From: an uncultured bacterium
Lineage (GTDB): Bacteria; Desulfobacterota; Desulfovibrionia; Desulfovibrionales; Desulfovibrionaceae
Length of the DNA stretch: 64,000 nucleotides
Direction of reading: 5' to 3'
Assembly (NCBI GenBank): GCA_905214305.1
Contig: CAJMLK010000010.1
Span: 1-64,000 of the forward strand
The translations under genes were made by a program, and so were the position numbers. The notes under the pieces were generated by a model. It was given only the letters and a program-made list of their open reading frames with translations, had not been told where the DNA came from and searched no databases. Each line of letters begins with the position of its first letter. Within the stretch, counting starts at the first letter, position 1. Below are positions 26,254 to 35,219 of this stretch, piece after piece.

Positions 26254-26894
26254 GCGCCGCCCCCGCAGGGAACAGCAGGCCAGGTCGCGGGCTTTGAAGC
26301 GGGGATAAGCCCAAGCTCGCACATACGCACAAAGATAAGGCGGCCTATCCAGGCATCAGTGGCGGCGTAGGCGATCTGCCGTGCGCTCAGTTCGGGCAGG
26401 CTCCAGTTTGAGCACTGCGACCCCTTGGAAACGCGCCAGCCGAAAAAATTGGCCGCAAGTGTTCGCAGGCCCTGACTGGGCAGTTTATGGGCGCGGGCAA
26501 CGCCGCCCAGATCAACCAGACCGGCAGGCTCGAAATCGTGCAGTTTTGCCAGATCACGCATGTCGTCCCTGATGCCTACACCGGCCTTGACCTGCACGGG
26601 ATTGGCAAGCAGGTCAGCCAGATGCGGCCCGAACGGCAGCCACGACAGCTGGATAAGATAGACAGCCTGAGCCGTGGCCAACTGGATAAGCGCCGGCGAA
26701 TTGCGCCTGCCCTTGCGGAAGGACGGGCGAGTCTCGGTATCAAAGCCCAGAATGCTTTCCTCACGCAGCAGGGGCAGCGCAGCCTGCCAGTCCGCTTCGC
26801 TGCGTACCACATGCACCGGCCCCTCATAATGACACAGAGGCAGGGCGTTTATCTCTTCGCTGCTCAGGCGGCGGCGCAGAACATCCATATCCAT
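26250..26894 (-). CDS. RNase D-like 3'-5' exonuclease
   Basis: 214 residues, a stand-alone DEDD exonuclease domain without the HRDC domains of full RNase D. The exonuclease motifs are visible: ExoI in GFDTETRPSF (residues about 50-59), ExoII around VGIRDDMRDL, and ExoIII in YAATDAWIGRLI (Asp, with Tyr five residues earlier, DEDDy type). LIQLATAQAVYLIQL between them is typical. Two-metal hydrolysis of RNA or DNA 3' ends is expected. It starts 15 bp past mnmE and overlaps the CofD-like gene by 4 bp, so the three genes are probably on one transcript. The ribosome site is weak. Confidence 0.87.
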   Translation of the reverse strand: MDMDVLRRRLSSEEINALPLCHYEGPVHVVRSEADWQAALPLLREESILGFDTETRPSFRKGRRNSPALIQLATAQAVYLIQLSWLPFGPHLADLLANPVQVKAGVGIRDDMRDLAKLHDFEPAGLVDLGGVARAHKLPSQGLRTLAANFFGWRVSKGSQCSNWSLPELSARQIAYAATDAWIGRLIFVRMCELGLIPASKPATWPAVPCGGGA

Positions 26895-26909
26895 AAATTA
26901 TTTACCAGA

Positions 26910-28316
26910 CTACTTGCCGATACAAAATTGAGAAAAAACCCTGTCCAGCACCTCGGCAGGGCTGCTCAGGCCAGTTACCTCCGCCAGATGAGCGGCCGCC
27001 ACATCCAGGCGCACAGCACAGCAGTCATACGACCGCCCGGCATCCACATCTTCACGCAGAGCCGCCAGTTCGGCCAGAGCCGCTTCAAGCGCCATACCTT
27101 GCCGCGCATTGGGCGCAAGCCCCTCTTCCGCGGCAGCGCCATCGCTGCCCGCCAGCAGCAGAGCGCGCAGGCTTTCGGCCATGCCCTCTACCTGTGTATC
27201 GGAAAAAGCGCTTGTTGTGCAACAGGTTTGCCCCTGAATCCAGCGCGGCGGAAACACCGAAGGCATGCACAGGTCGCTCTTGTTCCAAACAGCCAATATA
27301 GGCGTATCGCCAGCAAGTTCAAGCACTTCTCTGGCAGCAGGGTCAGGGCAGATTTCGGCGGCAGCACCGGCCTCGCCCAAAGCGCCACCGTCAAGCACCA
27401 AAACAATGGCGTCTGCTTCAGCCAGCTTTTGCCGACTGCGCTCAACACCCATTTCTTCAATACTTTCCGCAGCCTTGCGCAATCCAGCCGTATCTGTAAG
27501 CCGTACAGGCAGCCCGCCGAGATCGCAGGCTTCTTCAAGAAAATCTCGCGTTGTGCCGGGAATATCCGTCACCAGTGCGCGGTTGCGTCCAAGCAGGGCG
27601 TTCATGAGGCTGGATTTGCCCGCGTTGACCGCCCCGGCCAGCACCACCACAGCGCCCTGCTGCATCACCCGCGCCCTCCGGCTGCCCTGAAGCAAGTGCC
27701 GCAAGGCCGCCTCCACTCTTGCCACGGACGCGCTGAAGGTGGGCGCATCCATGCCCTCCACCTCATCTTCAGGAAAATCTACGGCCACGCAAACCTGCAT
27801 GCGCAGGTCTTCAAGCTCACGGCGCAGAGTCTCTGTGCGGCGGGCAAGCAGGCCATCAAGACGGTTGAGACCATAGCGCAATGCCTCTCGCGAAGGCGCG
27901 GCAATAAGCTCGGCCACAGCCTCGGCCTGACTCAGATCCATCCGGCCATTGATAAAGGCACGGCGCGAAAACTCGCCCTGCTGTGCCTGACGTGCGCCGA
28001 GGCGCAGTGCGGCCTCCAGCACGGACTGCACGATAAACGGGCCGCCGTGGCAGTGGATTTCAGCCACATCCTCACCGGTAAAGCTGCGCGGGCCGGGCAT
28101 GAAAACCGCCAGCACGTCGTCCAGATTTTCCCCGTTCCAGTCCACAATGCGCCCGCGGTGCAAAAACCAGGGGCGAAAATTTTCAAACTTCGGCGACATG
28201 GGCAAAAACATGCGCGCCAGTGTCTGCTTGGCACTGGGACCGGAAATACGCACAATGCCGACCCCGCCGGAACCGGGGGGCGTGGCAATGGCTGCTATGG
28301 TATCGTTGGTGCTCAT
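26910..28316 (-). CDS. mnmE: tRNA modification GTPase MnmE
   Basis: 468 residues, the usual length. With MnmG it adds the 5-aminomethyl-type group to U34 of tRNAs. N-terminal tetrahydrofolate-binding domain: DTIAAIATPPGSGGVGIVRISG. G domain near residue 220: GAVNAGKSSLMNALLGR (P-loop), DIPGTTRD (switch), DTAGLRK, and NKSD. The C-terminus ends CIGK, the catalytic cysteine motif FCIGK. The ATG at 28316 is chosen from the family N-terminus; the open frame extends 72 codons further into repeat DNA. It is the last of the rpmH-rnpA-yidD-yidC-jag-mnmE order but is separated from jag by 873 bp of repeats. Confidence 0.96.
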   Translation of the reverse strand: MSTNDTIAAIATPPGSGGVGIVRISGPSAKQTLARMFLPMSPKFENFRPWFLHRGRIVDWNGENLDDVLAVFMPGPRSFTGEDVAEIHCHGGPFIVQSVLEAALRLGARQAQQGEFSRRAFINGRMDLSQAEAVAELIAAPSREALRYGLNRLDGLLARRTETLRRELEDLRMQVCVAVDFPEDEVEGMDAPTFSASVARVEAALRHLLQGSRRARVMQQGAVVVLAGAVNAGKSSLMNALLGRNRALVTDIPGTTRDFLEEACDLGGLPVRLTDTAGLRKAAESIEEMGVERSRQKLAEADAIVLVLDGGALGEAGAAAEICPDPAAREVLELAGDTPILAVWNKSDLCMPSVFPPRWIQGQTCCTTSAFSDTQVEGMAESLRALLLAGSDGAAAEEGLAPNARQGMALEAALAELAALREDVDAGRSYDCCAVRLDVAAAHLAEVTGLSSPAEVLDRVFSQFCIGK

Positions 28317-28545
28317 GATGTTATGGTGTCCCGCAGGTACGCCGGACGCGCGCGCTGTGGCGCGGCGAGAATGTCCCAAAAATGCGGCCTCCGCCTTTCG
28401 CGCGGGGCGAAACAAGTGAAAGCCGCCATAATTCGACGTACGGCAATGCTTTTTTACGACAAATTTCGTGGCAGCATACCCGGTACTGGCCCCACAGTCC
28501 ATACGAAAGCGCTTCGGCTGCCCGACTTGCACACGAGGACAGGCA

Positions 28546-28655
28546 TAGAGCAGTTTGCCAATGAAACAGGCTCATCGCTCTGCAGGGATTTTCAAAAAAA
28601 TCCCTGCCACGAAATGCGAGCATGCGGGTTTTGCCGGTCACAAGTGAGCAGCTCG
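28546..28655. repeat. Intergenic palindromic repeat units
   Basis: It starts TAGAGCAGTTTG and contains the near-perfect hairpin GCAGGGATTTTC ... AAAATCCCTGC, then GCGGGTTTTGCCGG and AAGTGAGCAG. It matches, in the other orientation, the cluster at 1595-1760, and also parts of 9701-9868. It lies in the 873-bp jag-mnmE gap. Confidence 0.6.
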
Positions 28656-28968
28656 GGTATCAGGGCAATTTCACGGTGCACTTGCTCTGGCGGATGCAGG
28701 GACAGACGCCCGCCGCAGAGGCGCAGGCGCAGCTTCAGACGCGGCCCGAAGGACTTGCGGATGCTTCAGGAGCTGTACGCGGGAAACGTCGCTTGCAAAC
28801 AGCATGTGCAACGATCGCCCTATTTCCCACAATCACTGTCGCCTTGGCAAGGTTCGCAGACGCGCCACGACTGCCGCGAAGACAGCAGAGCTGTTTACTT
28901 GCGCGGTTAAGCATCGAAACGGGCGTGCCTTGAACTTTGAGAACATACGGTCTTGAAGTTAATCTGCT
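28656..28968 (-). repeat. Long copy of the GAGC-ended intergenic repeat
   Basis: About 313 bp in opposite orientation to 5213-5526 and aligned with it across its length. The terminal hairpin relic GGGCAATTTCACGGTGCACT is at the left and AACTTTGAGAACATACGG at the right. Both long copies share the internal segment with GTTGCACATGCTGT and GAAGCATCCGCAA (read on the 5213 strand). Confidence 0.65.
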
Positions 28969-29131
28969 CAAGGATGCAAGGATGCATTGGGAATGAATAT
29001 TCTGCGAAAATGCTCATGATGCTCTGGCTGCGAGGGCCCGCGCCAAGGGCATTGTGCCTGCCTGCATCCTTGAGACCGAGCTACGCGCCACCGGGGTGGC
29101 GTGCCCCGCGTGGCAGCCCCCACCAAAACGC

Positions 29132-29164
29132 TACGGCGCGGATTTTTTATTCATCCGCGCCGTA
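29132..29164 (-). terminator. Hairpin terminator after jag
   Basis: A 12-bp stem TACGGCGCGGAT / ATCCGCGCCGTA with a 9-base loop lies 26 bp past the jag stop; GCGTTTTGG follows on the minus strand. It would separate jag from mnmE transcription, so mnmE may need its own promoter in the repeat region. Confidence 0.65.
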
Positions 29165-29189
29165 CTAAAGCGTGTTGCATGGCACTGTG

Positions 29190-30575
29190 CTAACTTTTTT
29201 CGGTCTTCCTGCGCAGTATGACCACCCGCTTCAGGGGGCCGTCGCCCGTGCTGCGTGTCTGCACGTCAGTGGCGTCCTGAAGACAGACGTGCACAATGCG
29301 GCGGTGATAGGAAGACAGAGGCCGCGTCGAATACGAGCGACCGCTCTGGCGCACTTTGTCAGCCAGAGCCAGAGCCATTTCGCGCAGCCTCTCGTCCTGA
29401 CGGCGACGGTATTCACCGGCATCAAGCTGCACGCGCACTGCGGCGTTCATGCCACGCGACACAATGCGCGAAATCATATACTGGAGGGCGGCCAGCGTCT
29501 GGCCTTCACGACCGATAAGCAGGCCGGAGTCTTCTTCGCTTTCAATGCCCACCTGCACCCTGCCGCCGACCACAGCCACTTCAAGCTGCACGGCTTCGCC
29601 CACGATGGGGCGCACCAGATTGCGCACGGTTTCGTGCACAAGGGCCATGAGCTGCTCCTGATCGAGCTGCTCAAGGGGGGTCACCGGCAGCCCTTCAGCT
29701 GCCTCTTCAAAATCGTCGTCCAGCATGTCCGCAGCTCCGGGGCGGGCCTGCCGTGCGGCGTCACGTGCGCCGTCTCTGACGGCACTGCGGCCTTCGCGGC
29801 CTTCACGGCCTTCACGGGAATCACGGGCATCGTTCTTGCGCCCACGGCCTTCGCCGCGCCTGCCATTTTCGGCATGCCCGTTCTGACTGCGCCCGGATGC
29901 CCTGTCGGACCTTTCGCCGTTCTTGCCCGCACCTGCGGAGGTTTCAGCGTTCTTTTCAGTCTGGCATGCGCCGTTTTCGTCAGCGGACCTGACTGCGCCG
30001 TTTTGGCGCGCGCCTTTATCGTCATTGCGTGCGGCACTTTTTTCGTTGCCGCGTCCGCCGTTTTTATCATTCTTTTTGTCAGACTTGCGGCCGCCAGTGG
30101 CAGGACGCTCTGCATCTCTGGGGCTTTCGCTGCGGGCTGCGGCGGGTTCTGCAGCGGCATCAGCCCCCGGCGCACCGTCATCCTGAGCGCCCTTGCGCCC
30201 GCGGGAACGGTCATGGCGCTTTTCCTGACGAGGGGCCGGAGAGCGGGAATCTTCGCGCTGACGCGGCGCCTTGCCCTTGCCTTCCGCGCCAGCCACAGGC
30301 TCGCCTGCGGCCTCGGCGGGGATATCGGCCGGGGCGTCGGCGGAGGGGCCAGCGGCCCCTCCCTTGCGTCCCAATATATTCTCAACAGCCTCGCGCAACT
30401 GCACCCGGCGGGCACGAACCTTGGCCTTGCGTGCCCCGACGATGCCGAAGATCCCGGACTTGGAATCCTGCACGATCTCGATTTCCAGTTTTTCCCGCGC
30501 CGTGTTGAAGTAGCCGCAGGCTTCCTCTATGGCGCTGTCCAGGTCTTTGCCCTGGAATTCCTTAAAGCCTTCCAT
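29190..30575 (-). CDS. jag: KhpB/Jag RNA-binding protein with long disordered linker
   Basis: 461 residues, about twice the Firmicutes Jag. Order: Jag-N (about 1-50, KEFQGKDLDSAIEEACGYF, then KSGIFGIVGARKAKV), a charged Arg/Gly/Asp/Glu-rich linker (about 75-285, with GREGREGR repeats), a KH domain (about 315-385, GLLIGREGQTLAALQYM) and an R3H domain (about 395-455, RPLSSYHRRIVHVCLQD). It binds RNA and, in other bacteria, pairs with KhpA to control cell-division and envelope mRNAs. The ATG at 30575 has GAGG 7 nt upstream. It is 42 bp after yidC, its usual neighbour. Confidence 0.93.
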   Translation of the reverse strand: MEGFKEFQGKDLDSAIEEACGYFNTAREKLEIEIVQDSKSGIFGIVGARKAKVRARRVQLREAVENILGRKGGAAGPSADAPADIPAEAAGEPVAGAEGKGKAPRQREDSRSPAPRQEKRHDRSRGRKGAQDDGAPGADAAAEPAAARSESPRDAERPATGGRKSDKKNDKNGGRGNEKSAARNDDKGARQNGAVRSADENGACQTEKNAETSAGAGKNGERSDRASGRSQNGHAENGRRGEGRGRKNDARDSREGREGREGRSAVRDGARDAARQARPGAADMLDDDFEEAAEGLPVTPLEQLDQEQLMALVHETVRNLVRPIVGEAVQLEVAVVGGRVQVGIESEEDSGLLIGREGQTLAALQYMISRIVSRGMNAAVRVQLDAGEYRRRQDERLREMALALADKVRQSGRSYSTRPLSSYHRRIVHVCLQDATDVQTRSTGDGPLKRVVILRRKTEKS

Positions 30576-30617
30576 AATCGTCCTCATTCCAATAGGTATC
30601 GCAGGCCGTCGCTGCGG

Positions 30618-32264
30618 CTATTTCGCGGCGGCGTGGTTCTTGAACTTCCGGATCATCATCTGCTGCTGGGCAATGGAAAGCACGTTGTTGACCAGCCAGT
30701 ACAGCACCAGACCCGAGGGGAAGTTCAGGAAAAGGGCCGTAAAGATAAGGGGAAGGAACATCATGATCTTCTGCTGCGTGGGATCTGTGGCCGGGGGGCT
30801 CATCCGCTGCTGCAGGAACATGGTCAGGCCCATGATCACGGGCGTGATGTACAGGGGATCCTTGGTGGACAGGTCAGCCAGCCACAGGATGTCCGTACCG
30901 GGCAGATAGGTGATGAAGGGCGCGTGACGCAGCTCGATGGACGTGAGCAGGGCCTGATACAGGCCAAAGAACACGGGCAACTGGATGATGATGGGTACAC
31001 AGCCGCTGGCGGGATTGACGCCATAGGTCTTGTAGAGGGCCATGACCTCTTTGTTCATCTGTTCCTTGTTGTCCTTGAACTTCTCGCGGATTTCCATCAT
31101 GTGCGGCTGGAGCTTCTTCATCTTTTCCATGGAAGCGTAGCTTTTTGCCGTCAGCGGCCAGAACGCGGCCTTGATGAGCACGGTCAGCAGAATGATCGCC
31201 AGACCCCAGTTGTGCACGTACTTGTGAAAGAACTCCAGCAGCCACAGAAGGCCCTTGGCGATGATGTGGAAAAAGCCCAGATCAACACTTTTGGCAAGCT
31301 GGGGCGAAACCGCCTGAAGCTCGGAACGCACCTTGGGACCGACCCAGTAGGAAACGGAAAGCTCCTTTTCCTGTCCGGGGCCGAGCAGGCTTTCCTGCTC
31401 TTCAACGGCGGTGCGGTACACGTTCTGCTGCATAACGCCCTTGACGGTCACGTTGCTCGCATCGCCGGGCAGCACTGCCGAAAGAAAATACGTGCTCATG
31501 GCGCCAGCCCAGTAAATCTTGCCCACGGCCTGTACGCCGGTGCTTTCAAGCGTGCTGGCCGAGCTTTCTTCCTTGAGGCTGCCATCGTTGTCCCAGGCCA
31601 CGCGCATGGCGTCGTAACGGTCGCCCGCGGCATTGCTGGCATCAGCGGCCACAGTGTAGCTCACGCGCACGCTGCGGGCCTGCTGGCTCTGGTTTACCAC
31701 ACGGATTTTTTCGCGGATAAGATAGTTGGTGGCGCTGAAGGTCATTTCGCGCACCACGCGCAGATTATCCACTTCGCCCACGAGGCGCAGGGTTCCCTGC
31801 TGGCCCTGCTCAAGCGCAAGCCCGTTCTCGTCGGTCTCCATAGACCACTGGCCCGTGCTCCACGAAGGCTGGCTGTTGATCACAAGCCCCAAAGGCGCTA
31901 CCTGAGCGCTCTTGGGATCGACCATGTTGACCAGCGGCGAATCGGCCGCAAGGCCAACCTGATACTTTTTCAGCTTGAACGAACGCAGCGCGCCGCCGCC
32001 GCTGTAGACCACGGCTTCGTAAAGAGGAGTGTCGACAACAAGGTCGCGTCCGGCCGCAGGCGTGAAGACGGGCAGGCTGGCCTGTGCGGGCGCGGCCTGC
32101 GTTTGGGCCTGGGGCTGCGGCTGGGCCGCCTGCTGGTCCTGGCTTTGCTGCGCCACCGGGGCAGGCCGGGTGGCCCAGCCCATATACTCGGCCAGATAGC
32201 CCCAGCCGACAATGACAATAAGACAAAGAACAATGGCGATGAGAAGATTTTTACCGTCTTGCAT
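30618..32264 (-). CDS. yidC: Membrane protein insertase YidC
   Basis: 548 residues. It inserts proteins into the inner membrane with or without Sec. Residues 1-27 form the first membrane segment (LLIAIVLCLIVIVGWGYL), then a Gln/Ala/Pro-rich stretch (45-65), a large periplasmic domain (about 65-340) and five conserved C-terminal segments (about 350-530). Signatures GLAIILLTVLIKAAFWPLT (with the groove residue region), SGCVPIIIQLPVFFGLYQAL and FPSGLVLYWLVNN are clear. The start MQDGKNLL at 32264 is preferred by family comparison; a GTG at 32276 overlapping the yidD stop is possible. Confidence 0.96.
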   Translation of the reverse strand: MQDGKNLLIAIVLCLIVIVGWGYLAEYMGWATRPAPVAQQSQDQQAAQPQPQAQTQAAPAQASLPVFTPAAGRDLVVDTPLYEAVVYSGGGALRSFKLKKYQVGLAADSPLVNMVDPKSAQVAPLGLVINSQPSWSTGQWSMETDENGLALEQGQQGTLRLVGEVDNLRVVREMTFSATNYLIREKIRVVNQSQQARSVRVSYTVAADASNAAGDRYDAMRVAWDNDGSLKEESSASTLESTGVQAVGKIYWAGAMSTYFLSAVLPGDASNVTVKGVMQQNVYRTAVEEQESLLGPGQEKELSVSYWVGPKVRSELQAVSPQLAKSVDLGFFHIIAKGLLWLLEFFHKYVHNWGLAIILLTVLIKAAFWPLTAKSYASMEKMKKLQPHMMEIREKFKDNKEQMNKEVMALYKTYGVNPASGCVPIIIQLPVFFGLYQALLTSIELRHAPFITYLPGTDILWLADLSTKDPLYITPVIMGLTMFLQQRMSPPATDPTQQKIMMFLPLIFTALFLNFPSGLVLYWLVNNVLSIAQQQMMIRKFKNHAAAK

Positions 32265-32272
32265 GAGGGCGC

Positions 32273-32536
32273 TCACTCCTGGGACAATGGCGGAACGTCA
32301 CGGCGATGCCGTGACGATGGAACAGGGTCATAACCCGAACCGCCCCAGGGGTGACAGCGGGCCAGACGCTTGAGCGCCAGCCAGCCGCCCCGCAACACGC
32401 CGTGGGTCATTACGGCCTCGGCGGCATAGGCGGAACAGGTGGGATAATAACGGCAGGCAGGAGGCAGCACCGGCGAAATGCAACGCTGATAGACGCGTAT
32501 GGGAAAAACGCAGATCACACGCAACAGGTGGCTCAT
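32273..32536 (-). CDS. yidD: YidD membrane protein insertion efficiency factor
   Basis: 87 residues. A small amphipathic protein (UPF0161) that assists YidC. The diagnostic motif is YQRCISPVLPPACRYYPTCSAYAAEAV (three Cys), followed by GGWLALKRLARCHPWGGSGYDPVP. It overlaps rnpA by 4 bp (ATGA) and its TGA overlaps the alternative GTG start of yidC, so all three are translationally linked. Confidence 0.96.
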   Translation of the reverse strand: MSHLLRVICVFPIRVYQRCISPVLPPACRYYPTCSAYAAEAVMTHGVLRGGWLALKRLARCHPWGGSGYDPVPSSRHRRDVPPLSQE

Positions 32537-32925
32537 GGCAAACCATCCAATGCCGAAGAGCCCGGCATCTGCCGGGCCACACGCCGTAACAGGGGCAAAA
32601 GCTCGGCAGCCACACGGGCATAGTCCAGTGCGGCTTCTCCAGCATGCTTTTTTGCTACGGTAACGATATCGGCCTCCACGGGCAGCTCCTCTCTGTGCAG
32701 ACGGTAAAACTCCCGCAAGAGTCTCTTGACGCGATTGCGCACCACGGCCTTGCCCACCTTACGGGAAACGGCCATGCCAGTACGCGCGCGAAGACCGGGA
32801 CAAGCCCGCGGCAACACGAAGACAAGGAAGTGCTCGGTGTGGTAGCGCCTGCCCCGCTCGTAACAGGCTGTAAACTCCACCCGGCGGCGGATGCGCAACT
32901 GCCGGGGCAGGAGGTACCGGCGCAT
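32533..32925 (-). CDS. rnpA: Ribonuclease P protein component
   Basis: 130 residues. Protein subunit of RNase P, which matures tRNA 5' ends. The signature RNR motif is present as KVGKAVVRNRVKRLLREFYR, with the upstream aromatic-basic N-terminal part RQLRIRRRVEFTACYERG. GGAG lies 5 nt before the ATG at 32925; an upstream in-frame ATG at 32967 would run into the rpmH intergenic region. It is 42 bp after rpmH, in the conserved order. Confidence 0.95.
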   Translation of the reverse strand: MRRYLLPRQLRIRRRVEFTACYERGRRYHTEHFLVFVLPRACPGLRARTGMAVSRKVGKAVVRNRVKRLLREFYRLHREELPVEADIVTVAKKHAGEAALDYARVAAELLPLLRRVARQMPGSSALDGLP

Positions 32926-32967
32926 GAAAGCTCCGTAATGACGAACGGGGGCAAGTCCCCCGTTCAA

Positions 32968-33102
32968 CTAGGCGCTCAGGCGCTTACGGCCTTTGGCACG
33001 ACGACGGCGCAACACCGCGCGGCCCCCGGGGGTTGCCATACGGGCGCGAAAGCCGTGAGTACGTGCCCTTCTGATTTTGCTCGGCTGATATGTTCTTTTC
33101 AT
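32968..33102 (-). CDS. rpmH: 50S ribosomal protein L34
   Basis: 44 residues, the standard length, starting MKRTYQPSKIRRARTHGF and ending with an Arg/Lys-rich tail. AAGGAG precedes the ATG at 33102. First gene of the rpmH-rnpA-yidD-yidC-jag cluster. In many bacteria dnaA and oriC lie next to rpmH, but here the upstream side holds no dnaA. Confidence 0.98.
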   Translation of the reverse strand: MKRTYQPSKIRRARTHGFRARMATPGGRAVLRRRRAKGRKRLSA

Positions 33103-33241
33103 GGCTGACTCCTTAAAATTTCCGGTAGGGCCAAATGCCGGACCGGGGATTTTCGGCACGCAGGGCTTTAGCGGTTATGGGGCCGTCAGCCGCCGTAGCG
33201 GCAGGGACGGCACGGCCCTGGCGTTAAAATATGGAAGAAGC

Positions 33242-33270
33242 TACATACACGCCCACAGCCCCCCCGTCAA
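33242..33270 (-). promoter_or_regulatory. Predicted promoter of the rpmH operon
   Basis: On the minus strand TTGACG (33270-33265) and TATGTA (33247-33242) are separated by exactly 17 bp. Transcription would start near 33235 and leave a leader of about 130 nt before rpmH. The rest of the gap 33103-33557 shows no gene. Confidence 0.6.
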
Positions 33271-33557
33271 GCGCAGACTGGGCCAATCCTTTCAGGATCG
33301 CACCCGTAAGGGCCGCCGCTCCCGGCGTTTTTGCACCATAAGCACCGGAATAAATTTACCGCTACATTCCTTGGCGGCGCACAGCGAGCAAAAAGTCCGA
33401 CAGGCCCAGATGCGCCCGGCGCAGGCAACAGATGCCGCGGACGAAATAGCCGCCGTGATGCCTGCGATGGTCAGGGCAAGACTCTGGCTGCCCGCCACAC
33501 TGAGCCATCATAACGGCAAGACAATGACAACGGCAGCAGGCACGGCCCCTGACGGAC

Positions 33558-34739
33558 TCAGGGGAGAGGCGCGCGGACGGGAGCCTGCCCGGCGGAACCG
33601 TTGGACGGCGGCAGCAGATCATCAGCGGAAAGCGAAGGAACCGCCGGGGGCGGCAGCAGGCCTTGAGAGCCAGCCCCTGTGGCATCACGCGCCGAACCGT
33701 TGCCGCTGTGGCCCAGTGCACCGGCAGCCGCGCCGGAACCGCTGAGCACCCCGGGCAGCGATGAAGGCTGGCCCGTCGACGCGCCACCTGCTGGAGCAGT
33801 CGCGCCCGGAACAGCATGGCCGGGAAATTCCCCTCTCGCCGCAGCATTATCCGTTTTTCCCGCTTCGGGCAGCGCGTTGCTGCCTCCCTGACGGGCATCA
33901 GCGGCAGAACCATTACGCGGCGCGGCATTGCCTGCCTGTGTGGCCGGAGAAACCGGCGCGCTGCCATGCCCAAAACCGGACGCAGAGCCGGGCGCAGAGC
34001 CGGGCGTAGAGCCGGGCGCAGAGCCGGGCGCAGAGCCGGAAGCAGCGCCGTTTGCCGCAGCGGGCGCACCGCCCGGCACACTGGAGGGCACAGCGCCGTT
34101 GGCAGATTTTGCAGCGGTAGAACCGCCCGCCTGAACACCCCCTGCCTGACCGCCTCCCGAACGGGAACTGTTCATCGGGACACCGGCGGCTTTACCGCTG
34201 CCTGAACCGGCCGGGGCTGCAAGCGCCGGACTCACAGAGGCGGGCCGCTGCCCGGAGATACGGGGCGCTGCCGTATCTGCCCTGGCCGCGCCGACGCCTT
34301 TGGCAGCGGATCGTGTGGCTCCCCGCATGGGCAGCAGCGGAGCGCCGGGATCAATAACCATGCTGTGCGGAGCCACCTTGCCAGCGGCGCGGCTTTTTCC
34401 GGCAGTCTTCCCATCAGCCGCCCCCTGTGGCGATGCCATCAATTCCGGCACGGCCGCGGGATCCGCAAAGCTTGCCCCGGCCATGCGCAACTGCCGGGGT
34501 TGCATCAGCGTATTCCAGTACAGGCGCGCACCACCGTGCCGCACCCATGCTTCATTGAGATTGGCCCCGCCATCCGGCAGGGTTTGCGGCAAGGAAGAGG
34601 ACACGTGGGCAGGTTCGGCAGCCCTTGCGGGCCAGACCGAAAGCACGAGGGCGGCGCACAGGCACAAAAAAGCCGTTCCCGCAGTTACGGCCCGCGAAGC
34701 ACCAAACGCCGCTGTTTTTTTGCATAGCGTCTTAAACAT
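33558..34739 (-). CDS. Exported low-complexity protein, unknown
   Basis: 393 residues. A long signal peptide (positively charged MFKTLCKKTAAFGASR, hydrophobic core, cleavage near ARA at about 40) is followed by a small ordered-looking part (LNEAWVRHGGARLYWNTLMQPRQLRMAG). About 280 residues of Gly/Ala/Ser/Pro/Asn-rich sequence follow, including GSAP-type tetrapeptide repeats encoded by 12-bp tandem repeats at 33981-34043. No catalytic motif and no second membrane segment are seen. It could be a periplasmic spacer or surface-associated protein. The codon pattern fits a real gene, but the repetitive composition makes length and start less certain. No family recognised. Confidence 0.6.
   Translation of the reverse strand: MFKTLCKKTAAFGASRAVTAGTAFLCLCAALVLSVWPARAAEPAHVSSSLPQTLPDGGANLNEAWVRHGGARLYWNTLMQPRQLRMAGASFADPAAVPELMASPQGAADGKTAGKSRAAGKVAPHSMVIDPGAPLLPMRGATRSAAKGVGAARADTAAPRISGQRPASVSPALAAPAGSGSGKAAGVPMNSSRSGGGQAGGVQAGGSTAAKSANGAVPSSVPGGAPAAANGAASGSAPGSAPGSTPGSAPGSASGFGHGSAPVSPATQAGNAAPRNGSAADARQGGSNALPEAGKTDNAAARGEFPGHAVPGATAPAGGASTGQPSSLPGVLSGSGAAAGALGHSGNGSARDATGAGSQGLLPPPAVPSLSADDLLPPSNGSAGQAPVRAPLP
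33981..34043. repeat. 12-bp tandem repeats encoding GSAP units
   Basis: Five units of GAGCCGGGCGCA with single-base variants, encoding Gly-Ser-(Ala/Thr)-Pro in the exported low-complexity protein. Confidence 0.9.
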
Positions 34740-35219
34740 GATACCACCTCTGCTACGCTTATCGGCCCGCCCGCCATCACCTTTAGGTCACCCACCGTCC
34801 AGACGCGCACCGCCGCCATCACGCCCCTTCCCTCCGACCATACGAACCCCGGTGATTTCGCGCTGGACAGCACCTAAAAAGCACCGTAATAATTGTCAAA
34901 TATCGCAGTCATAAGACCGGCGCGGCACGCTGTACAGGGAAATCCAGAGAGCGCGGCGCTCATGCCATGCCCGCATGGCCCCACCGTCCTTCAGCCCGTC
35001 CTGCCTGAAGGCTTTTTCGGAATGCCCGTGCCCCACGGCCCGGCCCGACGGGCTGCTTTTCCCTGTGCGGCAAATGGATGCTGAAAGAAAGCGCACACAG
35101 CGTGCCTGACAGTTCCGCAACGCTGTCAGTGGCTGATTATGGCGGTTCAACGTCTGCCTGCCTTGACAGGTCCCCGCCCCTTGGGCACATTTCTAAAAAA
35201 TTCCCCATCAGGAGCCGAA
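34740..35219. other. Gene-free region with a plus-strand hairpin
   Basis: 480 bp between divergent genes. At 34988-35117 region start, CCTTCAG / CTGAAGG (34988-34994 and 35005-35011) forms a 7-bp stem followed by CTTTTT on the plus strand. This would be a weak terminator although no plus-strand gene precedes it. An unannotated short RNA between about 34880 and 35017 is possible but unsupported. Confidence 0.35.

Noticed and set aside
29172..32333. A 1053-residue plus-strand open frame opposite jag and yidC.
   Set aside because: Shadow of jag and yidC, which have clear family signatures.
33103..33557. Possible oriC/dnaA region next to rpmH.
   Set aside because: No dnaA gene and no cluster of DnaA boxes seen in the upstream region.
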